A DNA stretch of 51,953 bases from Dolichospermum planctonicum. Lineage in GTDB: Bacteria; Cyanobacteriota; Cyanobacteriia; Cyanobacteriales; Nostocaceae. Made by a program: the position numbers and the translations under genes. Position 1 is the first letter of the stretch, and every line of letters begins with the position of its first letter. The DNA is taken from the NCBI RefSeq assembly GCF_005402965.1, contig NZ_BJCF01000033.1, positions 1 to 51,953 on the forward strand, given 5' to 3'. The notes beneath the pieces were generated by a model that did not search any database, was not told the DNA's origin, and saw nothing but the letters and a program-made list of their open reading frames with translations. This document shows, one piece after another, positions 35,452 through 44,767 of this stretch.

Positions 35452-36216
35452 ATGCTCCCTAACTTGACACAATTTGCCATCTCAATTTTGTTCATGTTTT
35501 TTGTACTTTCCACACGATACCTAGTTGTGTCCTCATTTCTCTATTGGTTACTTTGGGTGCGTCGTCCAAAGTCTTGGGAGGGTCGTCGTCTTCATGACTT
35601 GGACGGACGTAAAAGTAAAATCAACAGCGAAATCAAATGGTCACTTTTATCTTGTCTGATTTTTGCTGTACCTGGTGCTTTAATGATGACTCTGATTGTC
35701 TCAGGATATACGAAAGTTTATTTTAATCCGCTGGAATATAGTTTATTATATTTACCTTTGAGTTTGTTTATTTATTTATTTCTTCACGATACTTATTTTT
35801 ACTGGACCCACCGCTGGTTACACATTCCCCGTATATATCGTCGTTATCATCAAATACATCACGAATCTATTAATCCTACACCCTGGACATCTTTTTCTTT
35901 TGATCCCTTTGAGAGTGTTATTCAAGCAATTATTATTCCTATTCTGGTTTTTATCATTCCCATTCACATTAGTATGGTACTTTTATTATTAACCTTAATG
36001 ACCATATTTGCTGTTGTCAATCATACTGGTTATGAAGTTTATCCCCGTTCTTGGATGAGTGGTTTTTGGGGTAAAAATTGGATTACACCAACCCACCATA
36101 CACTCCATCATCATAAGTTTAATTGTAATTATGGTCTTTACTTTCGCTTTTGGGATAAATTGATGAATACTGATGTGATGATAGTTACTAAAAAACAGCA
36201 GTTCCCGATCTTATGA
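35452..36216 (+). CDS. Sterol desaturase/fatty acid hydroxylase family protein
   Basis: A 254-residue membrane di-iron enzyme. The three histidine clusters are HDTYFYWTHRWLH, HQIHHES and HHTLHHH, all in the expected order, with membrane helices at about 10-35, 65-90, 95-120 and 160-190. The family includes C-5 sterol desaturases, carotenoid hydroxylases and lipid hydroxylases, so the substrate cannot be set from the sequence. It is 88 bases after ccsB. Confidence 0.88.
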   Translation: MLPNLTQFAISILFMFFVLSTRYLVVSSFLYWLLWVRRPKSWEGRRLHDLDGRKSKINSEIKWSLLSCLIFAVPGALMMTLIVSGYTKVYFNPLEYSLLYLPLSLFIYLFLHDTYFYWTHRWLHIPRIYRRYHQIHHESINPTPWTSFSFDPFESVIQAIIIPILVFIIPIHISMVLLLLTLMTIFAVVNHTGYEVYPRSWMSGFWGKNWITPTHHTLHHHKFNCNYGLYFRFWDKLMNTDVMIVTKKQQFPIL

Positions 36217-36561
36217 AGTACAGATATTAATAATAAAACTCTTGTGGTGCGGGCATCTTGCCCGCACAAAGTGTACCTCACTCAAAGCTACTTGCTGTAT
36301 AATCAAACATTTCTAGCAAAGCACAGGCGCTTACACCTGACTGAGCTAACTACAAATCCGCGCCCGGTGTGCTTTTGTGTGAGATAAAAAATGTGGTTTA
36401 TTTACGAGAAAATTACCGTATAATCGCTAGTAGCGTGACATGGCCATATACTTTTAAAACAACCTTTAAGCAATGCTTCCACAACTCAGCTTTTCTTACC
36501 AACGTAGCCAACCACTAATCACGTTATGATAGTAGATAGTCTGCTTGTAAATTATGATTGA
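36217..36561. other. Spacer with palindromic repeat before helicase gene
   Basis: It contains the palindrome at 36247-36267 and a repeat block (about 36382-36402, GAGATAAAAAATGTGGTTT) that is found inverted at about 32026-32044. No gene seen. The helicase promoter should be within the right half. Confidence 0.6.
36247..36267. repeat. Palindromic repeat, GC-rich stem family, copy B
   Basis: GTGCGGGC and GCCCGCAC form a perfect eight-pair stem around the loop ATCTT, 31 bases after the hydroxylase stop codon. Confidence 0.85.
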
Positions 36562-39243
36562 GTGAATTATTCTCCCCCTGTTAATGACATTGACCTTGGG
36601 TCAATTTTCCCCTTTGAATTAGATCAATTCCAGAAGGAAGCGATTTCTTCCCTAAATGCTGACCGTTCAGTAGTGGTCTGTGCGCCCACAGGCTCAGGAA
36701 AGACCTTAATTGGGGAATATGCTATCTATCGTGCCTTATCTCGCGGGAAACGGGTATTTTACACCACTCCCCTCAAGGCGTTATCTAATCAAAAACTGCG
36801 GGACTTCCGCGAAAAGTTTGGCTTTGATCAAGTTGGACTCCTGACGGGAGACGCTTCCATTCATCGAGATGCGCCAATTTTGGTTATGACTACGGAGATT
36901 TTCCGTAATATGCTCTATGGCACGCCCATAGGTCAAATTGGCATCTCCTTGACAGATGTTGAGGCTGTAGTCCTAGATGAGTGCCACTACATGAACGATC
37001 GCCAACGGGGTACAGTATGGGAAGAATCCATTATTTACTGTCCCCGCTCTATCCAACTTGTAGCGCTTTCTGCTACCGTTGCCAACAGTGATCAACTCAC
37101 CAGTTGGTTAAATCACGTTCATGGTCCGACAGACCTAATTTACTCCGATTTTCGCCCTGTTCCCCTAGAATTTAACTTTTGTAATCCCAAGGGCTTATTT
37201 CCGTTATTAAATGAAACTAATAGCAAAATTAACCCCCGCTTGGTAAAACGGGCTAAAAAGGGATATTGGGAAAAAGGCAAAGCTGGAAGACCAGAGCCAC
37301 CGAGTATTATTTATACCCTCAGCCAACTACAAGAACGGGATATGCTACCGGCAATTTACTTTATTTTCAGTCGTCGAGGCTGTGATAAAGCGGTGGAGGA
37401 AGTCGGTGATTTATGGTTAGTGAATAATGATGAGTCTCAAATTCTACGTAAACAAATTGATGAATTTTTACGTAAAAACCCTGACGCAGCCAGGACTGGA
37501 CAAGTTGCCCCATTATACCGAGGAATTGCCGCTCATCATGCGGGTATTTTACCAGCTTGGAAGGGATTAGTTGAAGAACTCTTTCAACAGGGATTAATTA
37601 AAGTAGTGTTCGCTACGGAAACCTTGGCAGCGGGAATTAATATGCCTGCACGAACTACAGTAATTTCTACCCTATCTAAACGCACTGATAACGGACATCG
37701 CTTACTCAATGCTTCAGAATTTTTGCAAATGGCAGGCCGCGCTGGTCGTCGAGGCATGGATCTACAAGGTTATGTAGTGACATTGCAAACGCCCTTTGAA
37801 GGAGCTAAGGAAGCATCTTATTTAGCCACAGCTAAAGCTGATCCCCTTGTAAGTCAGTTTACACCCAGCTACGGCATGGTATTGAATCTCTTGCAAACTC
37901 ATACCATAGAAAAAGCCAGAGAACTGATAGAACGCAGTTTTGGACAATATATGTCTAATTTGCATCTACAACCAGATTTTGAAGAATTAGCGCAATTTAA
38001 AGCCGAATTAGGGCAAATTCAACGACAACTGGCAGCTATTGATGAAAATGAATTAATGGTGTATGAAAAATTGCGTCAAAGATTGAAAGTAGAACGGCAA
38101 ATTTTCAAAACCTTGCAAGAACAAGCACAGGAGGACAGAAAAGCCCAATTGGCAATGATGCTAGATTTTGCCATATCTGGGACTATGTTGAGTCTTCAAG
38201 ACAGAAGTTCCATGTCACCTTTACCGATAACAGTAGTGTTAATTGATAAAGCTGTGAGTGCTGGTGAAATCTCTTACTTTGTGTGCTTGGGACAAAATAA
38301 TCGTTGGTATGTAGCAACTTCGGCAGATATATTAGATATGTATGCAGAAATGCCACGAGTAGAAGTACCAGATGATATTATCCCACCCTCAGAATTGAGC
38401 TTAAAAAGAGGACACTCTATACGTGGTGATGAAAGCACAATTGCTCTTGCTCAAAGCATCCCTAACCCTGAAGAATTTAATCATCTACCAACAGAAGTAA
38501 GAGAACAACTTATACGCTTAACCGCTATTCAAGAACAGTTAGAAAATCACCCCATCTATAAATCAGGAAATATTGCCAAAATATTTAAAAATAGAGCGCG
38601 TTGTGTCGAATTAGAAGCAGAAATCGAACATTTAGAAGAACAAGTATCATTACAATCCCAAAGATACTGGGAGGAATTTCTTTGTTTAATTGAAATTTTG
38701 CAGTCATTTGAATGTTTAGATAATTTAATACCGACAAAATTAGGAGAGATTGCGGCAGCCATTCGTGGCGAAAATGAGTTATGGTTAGGTTTAGTCTTGG
38801 CCAGTGGGGAATTAGACAATATTGGTCCCCATAACCTAGCAGCAGTAGTAGCGGCTTTAGTGACTGAAAGCCCCCGTCCAGATACTAAAGTTGACTTTAG
38901 TTTATCCACGGAAGCGGATACAGCCTGGTTAGCATTACAACCTATTCGCCGTTCTGTGTTAAAAGTACAGTATCGTCATGGTGTGGCTTTACCAGTAGGC
39001 TTGGAAACTCGCTTTATTAGCTTGATTTCTCTAGTGGAACAGTGGGCGCTAGGGGTAGAGTGGAAGGTATTATGTGAGAAAACCACTTTAGACGAAGGGG
39101 ACGTAGTGCGAATTTTGCGCCGAACCCTGGATTTATTATCCCAGATTCCTCATGTGCCTAATTTACCAGATGTATTGCGGCGTAATGCTCAAAGAGCTAT
39201 GCAGTTAATTGATAGATTCCCTGTGAATGAAGCAATGGAGTAA
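36562..39243 (+). CDS. DEAD/DEAH-box RNA helicase, Ski2/Mtr4-like
   Basis: An 893-residue superfamily 2 helicase. Motifs in order are APTGSGKT (Walker A), DECHYMND (Walker B), SATVAN, ATETLAAGINMPAR and QMAGRAGRRGMD. After the helicase core (to about 460) comes a long arm with a charged coiled-coil-like part, then a DSHCT-like C-terminal domain with RTLDLLSQIPHVPNLPDVLR. Eukaryotic relatives feed the exosome; the cyanobacterial role is likely RNA unwinding in processing or decay. The start is GTG 36562 (NYSPPVNDID); no ATG is available. It is convergent with the dus gene. Confidence 0.92.
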   Translation: MNYSPPVNDIDLGSIFPFELDQFQKEAISSLNADRSVVVCAPTGSGKTLIGEYAIYRALSRGKRVFYTTPLKALSNQKLRDFREKFGFDQVGLLTGDASIHRDAPILVMTTEIFRNMLYGTPIGQIGISLTDVEAVVLDECHYMNDRQRGTVWEESIIYCPRSIQLVALSATVANSDQLTSWLNHVHGPTDLIYSDFRPVPLEFNFCNPKGLFPLLNETNSKINPRLVKRAKKGYWEKGKAGRPEPPSIIYTLSQLQERDMLPAIYFIFSRRGCDKAVEEVGDLWLVNNDESQILRKQIDEFLRKNPDAARTGQVAPLYRGIAAHHAGILPAWKGLVEELFQQGLIKVVFATETLAAGINMPARTTVISTLSKRTDNGHRLLNASEFLQMAGRAGRRGMDLQGYVVTLQTPFEGAKEASYLATAKADPLVSQFTPSYGMVLNLLQTHTIEKARELIERSFGQYMSNLHLQPDFEELAQFKAELGQIQRQLAAIDENELMVYEKLRQRLKVERQIFKTLQEQAQEDRKAQLAMMLDFAISGTMLSLQDRSSMSPLPITVVLIDKAVSAGEISYFVCLGQNNRWYVATSADILDMYAEMPRVEVPDDIIPPSELSLKRGHSIRGDESTIALAQSIPNPEEFNHLPTEVREQLIRLTAIQEQLENHPIYKSGNIAKIFKNRARCVELEAEIEHLEEQVSLQSQRYWEEFLCLIEILQSFECLDNLIPTKLGEIAAAIRGENELWLGLVLASGELDNIGPHNLAAVVAALVTESPRPDTKVDFSLSTEADTAWLALQPIRRSVLKVQYRHGVALPVGLETRFISLISLVEQWALGVEWKVLCEKTTLDEGDVVRILRRTLDLLSQIPHVPNLPDVLRRNAQRAMQLIDRFPVNEAME

Positions 39244-39284
39244 ATCAGACCATACTTAAATTAAACCATAATTAAACCATTGTG

Positions 39285-39305
39285 GGACAGGCATCTTGCC
39301 TGTCC
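39285..39305. terminator. Hairpin after helicase gene, GC-rich stem family, copy C
   Basis: GGACAGGC and GCCTGTCC form a perfect eight-pair stem with the same ATCTT loop as at 36247-36267 but different stem bases. It lies 41 bases after the helicase stop and could act as terminator in both directions, though no T run follows. Confidence 0.6.
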
Positions 39306-39411
39306 GGGCTGTTCAAGAATACAGAATATAGAGTAAGAGTAGATTTAATCTTAATTAAATAAGCATAATCTCTAAATAGTTGCCTTTAATCAAGAAAATT
39401 CAAGATCTCCA

Positions 39412-39451
39412 ACTTTGCGACTTTGCGACTTTGCGACTTTGCGACTTTGCG
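39412..39451 (+). repeat. ACTTTGCG octamer tandem repeat
   Basis: Five perfect copies of ACTTTGCG followed by a diverged GCTTGGCGCGAAAC tail. The related phrase CGCGCAAAGTGGCAAA occurs in the other orientation near 33410. Confidence 0.95.
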
Positions 39452-39517
39452 GCTTGGCGCGAAACATAATTTATACCACAATTAGAAAATCCCTCCTCAT
39501 CTAAATAGTGATTAAAA

Positions 39518-40516
39518 TTACCCGCTTAATGATGGTACTAAAGCCAAAGTTTTCGTTTCAGCCAGGAGAAAGCGATCGCAGATAGTAAATAATTCTACCT
39601 CCGTTTGTGCTTGTCGCATCATGCGGAGGAAATAACCATCAGTATCAACACTTAAAGCAATGTAGTTAAGAAACATTTTCAGGTAGCCAACCCGCGCTCG
39701 TTCTGGCATAGTTGACGCTGTGGGGGTTTGCCACAAGCGGTCAATATAATTACGTACTTTTACTAAAGATACAGGTATAATAGGGTATCCTGCTAAAGCC
39801 TGACGAATTTGATCAAACAGCCAAGGATTCCCGATAGCCCAACGTCCCACCATGACACCCGCTGCACCAGTTTGAGAAAGCACCTCCATAGCAGTTGTGG
39901 CTGAGTTAATGTTACCATTAGCCAGCACTGGACAATCAACCCGTTTGACGGCTTCAGCAATTAAATCATATTTTACTACCCCGTGGTACATATCTTTGAC
40001 TGTGCGACCATGTAAACTTAATAAATCAATGTTTTGACGGGCAATTATATCGAGTATTTTATAAAAGTTATCCGTATTTTCAAAGCCTAGGCGCATTTTA
40101 ACGGTTAAGGGGCGGTCATTCACAACACACCGCAGTTCTGCTAAAATCCGCTCTATTTTTTCTGGTTCTCGTAGTAATCCACCTCCTACATTTTTACGAT
40201 AGATCCTCGGTGCTGGACAGCCCATATTCAAGTCTATTCCCGCAGTATTATATTTACAGAGTTCCTTTGCTGTTCTTGCTAAATCGGGAACACTTTCCCC
40301 TATCATTTGTGCAAAAACTGGGCGACCTGTATCATTTTCCGTGATTGCTGCCAAAATTTTAGGGTTGAGCCGTGAGGTTTCATTTACGCGAAAATACTCA
40401 GTAAAAAAGTAATCAGGACTACCATAATGGGCGATAACTTTCATAAACCAGAGATTTGTCACGTCTTGCATTGGCGCAAGAGCAGTGAGTGGTATTCCTT
40501 TTTGAAGTAGGGACAT
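39518..40516 (-). CDS. tRNA-dihydrouridine synthase
   Basis: Reduces uridines in tRNA D-loops using FMN. The 332-residue TIM-barrel protein has LAPMQDVTNLWF near the FMN site, the catalytic Cys in NMGCPAPRIYRKNVGGGLL, KMRLGFENTD, the phosphate-binding HGRTVKDMYHG and ANGNINSA with VGRWAIGNPWLF. It is similar in size to DusC/DusB proteins; which class it is cannot be decided by eye. A MITE lies just upstream, on the side toward the TPR gene. Confidence 0.93.
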   Translation of the reverse strand: MSLLQKGIPLTALAPMQDVTNLWFMKVIAHYGSPDYFFTEYFRVNETSRLNPKILAAITENDTGRPVFAQMIGESVPDLARTAKELCKYNTAGIDLNMGCPAPRIYRKNVGGGLLREPEKIERILAELRCVVNDRPLTVKMRLGFENTDNFYKILDIIARQNIDLLSLHGRTVKDMYHGVVKYDLIAEAVKRVDCPVLANGNINSATTAMEVLSQTGAAGVMVGRWAIGNPWLFDQIRQALAGYPIIPVSLVKVRNYIDRLWQTPTASTMPERARVGYLKMFLNYIALSVDTDGYFLRMMRQAQTEVELFTICDRFLLAETKTLALVPSLSG

Positions 40517-40623
40517 AGAAATAAGTAGCTTTTAATCAGGCATAACTGGAGTAAGGAATTGTTTATGAGTAAATTATTTCCACTTTTCTAGGTATACAGG
40601 GTGACTCTTTGATTTTTTATCAT

Positions 40624-40715
40624 AGGACTTACGCAAGATTCATGGAATAACGAACCACTCCAGGCACAGAGGTCACGGAGAAATGAGGATTTGAGAGATA
40701 TTTTGCGTAAGTCCT
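40624..40715. mobile_element. MITE with AGGACTTACGCAA terminal inverted repeats
   Basis: Perfect 13-base terminal inverted repeats, AGGACTTACGCAA at 40624-40636 and TTGCGTAAGTCCT at 40703-40715, enclose 66 bases without coding capacity. TATCAT lies directly left of it and again one base to the right (40717-40722), which looks like a target duplication. Confidence 0.85.
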
Positions 40716-40739
40716 GTATCATTTAGATACAAGTTTCAA

Positions 40740-42605
40740 TTACATCTCTTCTTGATATTTTACCAGCAATGGGGGAATATAATCATAGCCGTCAATACCA
40801 ATAATGGCGATCATTTTTTGGCGATTTTGTTGTAGTAGTAATTGGAATTTGTCTACCCCAATTTGTCCTTTAATAATATTTAGTAAACTAGCTGGTTTTT
40901 GCCATTCTTGAGATGCAATTTGCTCTAAAAGATACATTCCTAAACTACCATTGTAAACTGCTTTTTCATAATTAGCAAGATGATAATTAGCTTCGGCTAA
41001 ATATGCTAAATTTCTGCCTTGTAAATACAAATCACCAGCAATTTGAGCAGTTTTGAAGGCATTTTCTAAATATTTAATTGCTGTTGGGTATTGTGCGGTA
41101 ATTAAATAAGCAATACCTAAACTACTAAAACATAAAGCTTGACTTTGTAAATCACCTAATTTTTCTGCTAATTTTAACCCCTGTTCTAAATAGTTAATTG
41201 CAGTTTCATAAACTTCTGGCTCACTAATTTCTGTTTCTTTGGCTTGCATAACTTCGCTATAACCTAAGTTGACTAAAGCGTTAGCTTCCCCGGTTTTGTC
41301 TCCTGTTTGTCTGCTATAAATTAATGCCCGTTGACTATAATTAATGGCTGCGCTATAATTTTGTTGTTGCACATAAGTGCGACTGAGGTGATTAAGATTA
41401 GCAATTTCGCAGGTTTTATCACCCGCATTTCTAGCTATTTCTAAAGCTTGTTGATGAAAATTGAGAGAACGATCATATCTGCCTAAACCGCGCTGGGAAT
41501 AACCCAATAAGGTCAAAATCCGGGCTTTTTCTTGAGTACCTGCTGTTGAACGCAAGGGGGCATCTAAATAATCTAAAGCATCACGTAAATAACTACCAGA
41601 AAATGAGGCAAAAATCCCTCCATATAAAGGAAAATAAGGGCATTGGGCGAAATTTCGCAAAATTTGTAGCATGATTTGAGAAGCAGCATTACTATATTTT
41701 ACTGCTTGATTTTCAAAACCATTTGCTAATTGACTCCAAATTACTGCAAAGGTTAAAAATGTGGAAATAGATAATTTTGGTCCGGCTTTAATATCATAGG
41801 CTTGTTGATAGCGAAGCGCTCCGTAGGAATCAAACCAAGTAATTAAACCCCTTTGTAAAAACTGTAAAACTATTGTTAATTCTACCCAATTACTTAAACT
41901 AATTCCCTGCTGTTTTTGGGCAAATTCTAGCGCTGATTGTTCTACTGCTAAAGTCTGAAAAAATACTTGGGGAATTTCGCTATTGACTACTTTAGCCCAA
42001 CTTGCCCAAGGACTATTTTCTCCGGGTAAACCCCCAAATCCTAAAGTATTCTGTTGTTCATACATCCAATTCAGTAAATTTGCTTGTATTCTCTGCCAAG
42101 AGGCTATACCATGGGTAATACCTTCAGCAATTTGCCCAAAATCTTCATTAGCAGTTGCAAACTGTTGTAAAGACTTGGCTAACTGTTGCAGTTGGGATAA
42201 ATTTAATGGATACTTTTGATTAGGATCAATGGCTCGTAATAAAGCTGTTAATCTCTCATCTGCGGTGGCTGTGGTAATTTCCCGCATAGATAAGGATATC
42301 GCTTCAGTGGCTTTATTTTGTTCTTGCCACCGTTGCCATTGAGTTTGAATCGTTTTAGCGGCGCGTAAACTCCGGGTAGCCTTGGCTTTTTTCAGTTCAT
42401 CCGTTTCCGAGTCTACTTGAGATTGTATAATATTGAGGCGATCGCTCAAAACTAACTCAAATACTTCCCCAGTTCCAGAAGTAATACCCTTGAGTAACAT
42501 TTGATAAACCTGCTCTACAGAGCTAATCTTACCCTTGAGAGTGGTTTGGATAATGTCATCAATTAAAGTCAGATATTGATCACGTAATGGTAGAGAATTT
42601 GACAC
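40740..42605 (-). CDS. TPR-repeat protein, unknown function
   Basis: A 621-residue soluble protein. The N-terminal 350 residues are helical without a recognised domain (including KTIQTQWQRWQEQNKATEA and GFGGLPGENSPWASW). Residues about 350-570 contain about five TPR-type repeats such as GRYDRSLNFHQQALEIAR, NYSAAINYSQRALIYSR and QYPTAIKYLENAFKTAQ. It has no signal peptide. Such proteins are protein-binding scaffolds; I do not know its partner. The C-terminus is DGYDYIPPLLVKYQEEM. It lies between the beta-lactamase-like gene and a MITE, on the same strand as both neighbours. Confidence 0.85.
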   Translation of the reverse strand: MSNSLPLRDQYLTLIDDIIQTTLKGKISSVEQVYQMLLKGITSGTGEVFELVLSDRLNIIQSQVDSETDELKKAKATRSLRAAKTIQTQWQRWQEQNKATEAISLSMREITTATADERLTALLRAIDPNQKYPLNLSQLQQLAKSLQQFATANEDFGQIAEGITHGIASWQRIQANLLNWMYEQQNTLGFGGLPGENSPWASWAKVVNSEIPQVFFQTLAVEQSALEFAQKQQGISLSNWVELTIVLQFLQRGLITWFDSYGALRYQQAYDIKAGPKLSISTFLTFAVIWSQLANGFENQAVKYSNAASQIMLQILRNFAQCPYFPLYGGIFASFSGSYLRDALDYLDAPLRSTAGTQEKARILTLLGYSQRGLGRYDRSLNFHQQALEIARNAGDKTCEIANLNHLSRTYVQQQNYSAAINYSQRALIYSRQTGDKTGEANALVNLGYSEVMQAKETEISEPEVYETAINYLEQGLKLAEKLGDLQSQALCFSSLGIAYLITAQYPTAIKYLENAFKTAQIAGDLYLQGRNLAYLAEANYHLANYEKAVYNGSLGMYLLEQIASQEWQKPASLLNIIKGQIGVDKFQLLLQQNRQKMIAIIGIDGYDYIPPLLVKYQEEM

Positions 42606-42750
42606 TTTAGCTAATTGTAGCTGTAGCAGCTTTAAGTATTGGGAATTAGAAGCAACTAAAAATCATTCAGGAATCATTATAGCATTTCCTAATCCACCAA
42701 TGGAAAAATTTATCTGTGTTTATCTGTGTTTATCTGCGGTTAATTCCTGG

Positions 42751-43689
42751 TTATAGTTTGCTAACTGCTTCCGCAATTTTCCCAGAAACAAAAGGCAAGA
42801 TTTCCCGACTTTTTCCTTGTTCCTTCCCTTCCGTAAATACCACTAACAGATAAGGACGTTGATTTGGTAATTCAATATAAGCCGCATCATGACGCACCGT
42901 GCTTGTCCAACCTGGTTTTGACCAGATTTGACTATTTTCCGGTAATCCACCGCCTAAAAAGCCTGTAACTTGGTCTTCTTCCACATTTTGGGGTAATTCA
43001 TCAGCATTAAGACCGCGTTTAAGTAACTTCATCATCCCTTGCGATCGCCCACTAGACACTGCCACCCCACCCACGATACTATGTAATAATCTCGCAGTGG
43101 CATCTGTTGTTAGCATATTGCGGTTTTCAAACATTTCCCCATAAAACGCCCTTTCCCGTCCATAGGGACCATCACCCCAGGTTTTTTGACAGACATTAAT
43201 TGCGTTTATTTCCTCCCACCCCAAGGACTGATAATAGCGGTTAACAATCTGACGCTGATATTTCCAGGTTTCAAAAGGACCAGGGGTTAACACAGGACCG
43301 GAAGTAGTACCACTGAGAATATCAACAATTAAGCTAGTAGCATCATTACTAGAATCTACTATCATATCCGTCAAAGCCCGGTTTAGTTCGTCCGTTGTTT
43401 GACTCATGCCTTTTTCTAGCCATTCTTGCACCGCTACCAGGTAGAATAATTTTACCACACTAGCAGGATAAATACGTTCTCCTCCACGATAGCTAAATCC
43501 CCGGACTGGGTGTTCCCAGAAAGCATTGGGAGTCAGCGCACCACCTGTATTAACTGGTGCAGGAGGATCATATACAACCCAAGTCAGCGCAATTTGGTTA
43601 GGTGCTAAAGTCGAAAATTTTGCCCAAGTTGCTTCTAATATTTGATTACCGAGATTTTCTAGTTGTTTGTCTTGATTAAAAAAAACCAT
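42751..43689 (-). CDS. Class A beta-lactamase-fold serine hydrolase
   Basis: A 312-residue protein of the class A beta-lactamase/serine hydrolase fold. The nucleophile motif is SVVK in ASVVKLFYL (near residue 78), the second SSN in DSSNDATS (near 115), and the KTG-like triad is KPG in SKPGWTS. A glutamate equivalent for deacylation is not obvious. No signal peptide or membrane segment is visible at the N-terminus (MVFFNQDKQLENL), so it is probably cytoplasmic and unlikely to be a true antibiotic resistance enzyme. It is 145 bases upstream of the TPR gene in the same direction. Confidence 0.88.
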   Translation of the reverse strand: MVFFNQDKQLENLGNQILEATWAKFSTLAPNQIALTWVVYDPPAPVNTGGALTPNAFWEHPVRGFSYRGGERIYPASVVKLFYLVAVQEWLEKGMSQTTDELNRALTDMIVDSSNDATSLIVDILSGTTSGPVLTPGPFETWKYQRQIVNRYYQSLGWEEINAINVCQKTWGDGPYGRERAFYGEMFENRNMLTTDATARLLHSIVGGVAVSSGRSQGMMKLLKRGLNADELPQNVEEDQVTGFLGGGLPENSQIWSKPGWTSTVRHDAAYIELPNQRPYLLVVFTEGKEQGKSREILPFVSGKIAEAVSKL

Positions 43690-44330
43690 TTGTGAATAAT
43701 TTCCTGATATTTTACTAGTGTAATCTTATCATTAGTTATTAGTCATTGATCATTGGTAATTAGTTATTGAGAAATATCTCTTTTTTTTATCTTTTTTTTA
43801 TCTTACTTTTATTTTCCCTAAATAAGTCCTAAATAAGTTTTAAAGTTAAGTTTTAAAGTTTAGTAAAATCCTATTTAGTAGGTTGGCGTTAAAAATTGTC
43901 GTTATGACAAGGGAACTGTTAACTGGGAACTCTTAACTGGGAACAGGGGACGGGGAAGAGGTTTTGGGCAACTTTACTTTTCGTTGCTTATGTCGGTTTT
44001 TTTCCGTTCACTTATTTAACTAGCTTTTTTATTGTATAAGAAACCTGGAATTTCAGCAGTCATAATTTATTTTATCATGCCTAATTGATTTTTAAAACCT
44101 ATATTTTGAATCCCTGGTAGTTTATTCATCCTACTTATTGAATTGCGGAATGTTGGCTAAAATCATCTTTTGGTTTTCTCCTTAATATCGGACATCATGA
44201 CACCTACAAAATGGGACACAATGTAAATAAATATTACAATATCTACTTTAGTTATTTACTAATTTCCCCGTAACTTGGTATATAAAATAGTTAAGGTTTA
44301 ATTAAAAAAAAGATAAGAGGAGTTTAAATT
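43690..44330. other. 640-base gene-free region upstream of the cysteine-rich peptide gene
   Basis: It starts with CATTGRT-type heptamer repeat DNA, then T-rich stretches, then a repeated AACTGGGAACTCTTAACTGGGAAC phrase near 43917-43943 (shown here as its halves AACTGGGAACTC and TTAACTGGGAAC). No gene seen. The promoter of the peptide gene is presumably in the right third, with GAGGAGT as ribosome-binding site. Confidence 0.5.
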
Positions 44331-44516
44331 ATGTCCTCGACTAATATCAATAACCAGGAGAGTGAAAACTCAGTTAATCAGGAGAGTGAAAACTGTCACC
44401 AAAAACTAGTGTGGACTTGTGATCCAAATAGTTACCCTCGTTGTACTGCTCAATGGGTAATAGAGTGTGATCTAATGTGCCATTTGCCATTTTCAGAGAA
44501 CAGCAAAGATGAGTAA
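44331..44516 (+). CDS. Cysteine-rich 61-residue peptide, unknown; possible secreted or modified peptide precursor
   Basis: The peptide has a hydrophilic N-terminal half built on a duplicated NQESEN unit (NNQESENSVNQESENC) and a C-terminal half with five Cys: CHQKLVWTC, YPRC, VIEC and LMC, ending FSENSKDE. ATG 44331 is preceded by AAGAGGAGT at good spacing. The split between an acidic, repetitive leader and a Cys-rich core is reminiscent of a peptide precursor, but I know no match and there is no modification enzyme beside it. It lies 251 bases before the giant protease gene on the same strand. No hydrophobic signal peptide. Confidence 0.6.
   Translation: MSSTNINNQESENSVNQESENCHQKLVWTCDPNSYPRCTAQWVIECDLMCHLPFSENSKDE
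44349..44391 (+). repeat. 24-base direct repeat within the cysteine-rich peptide gene
   Basis: AACCAGGAGAGTGAAAACT and AATCAGGAGAGTGAAAACT, 24 bases apart and in frame, encode the two NQESEN units. One base differs between the copies. Confidence 0.9.
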
Positions 44517-44767
44517 TATCTGCTGGTTTTCCTGTCAATAGGTTGTTTTTTATCCGTCTTTACACTCTATACGATTGTGCCTAATATCTCCCGTTAGCTA
44601 CTCAAGCCCCAAGGTAAAATAGAATAGTTCAGAACTTTGGCAATAAATTGGCAATAAAATTATGATACAAAAATTAACACTTCTGTATATTTACGAAAAT
44701 TAAATCAGCAGTTATTATCTAAACTAGAAACGTACATACAGTTACTTACTCAGAACTGATTTAATTT

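Noticed and set aside
42751-43689. Antibiotic resistance beta-lactamase
   Set aside because: No signal peptide, KPG instead of KTG, and a setting among housekeeping genes; only the fold is supported.
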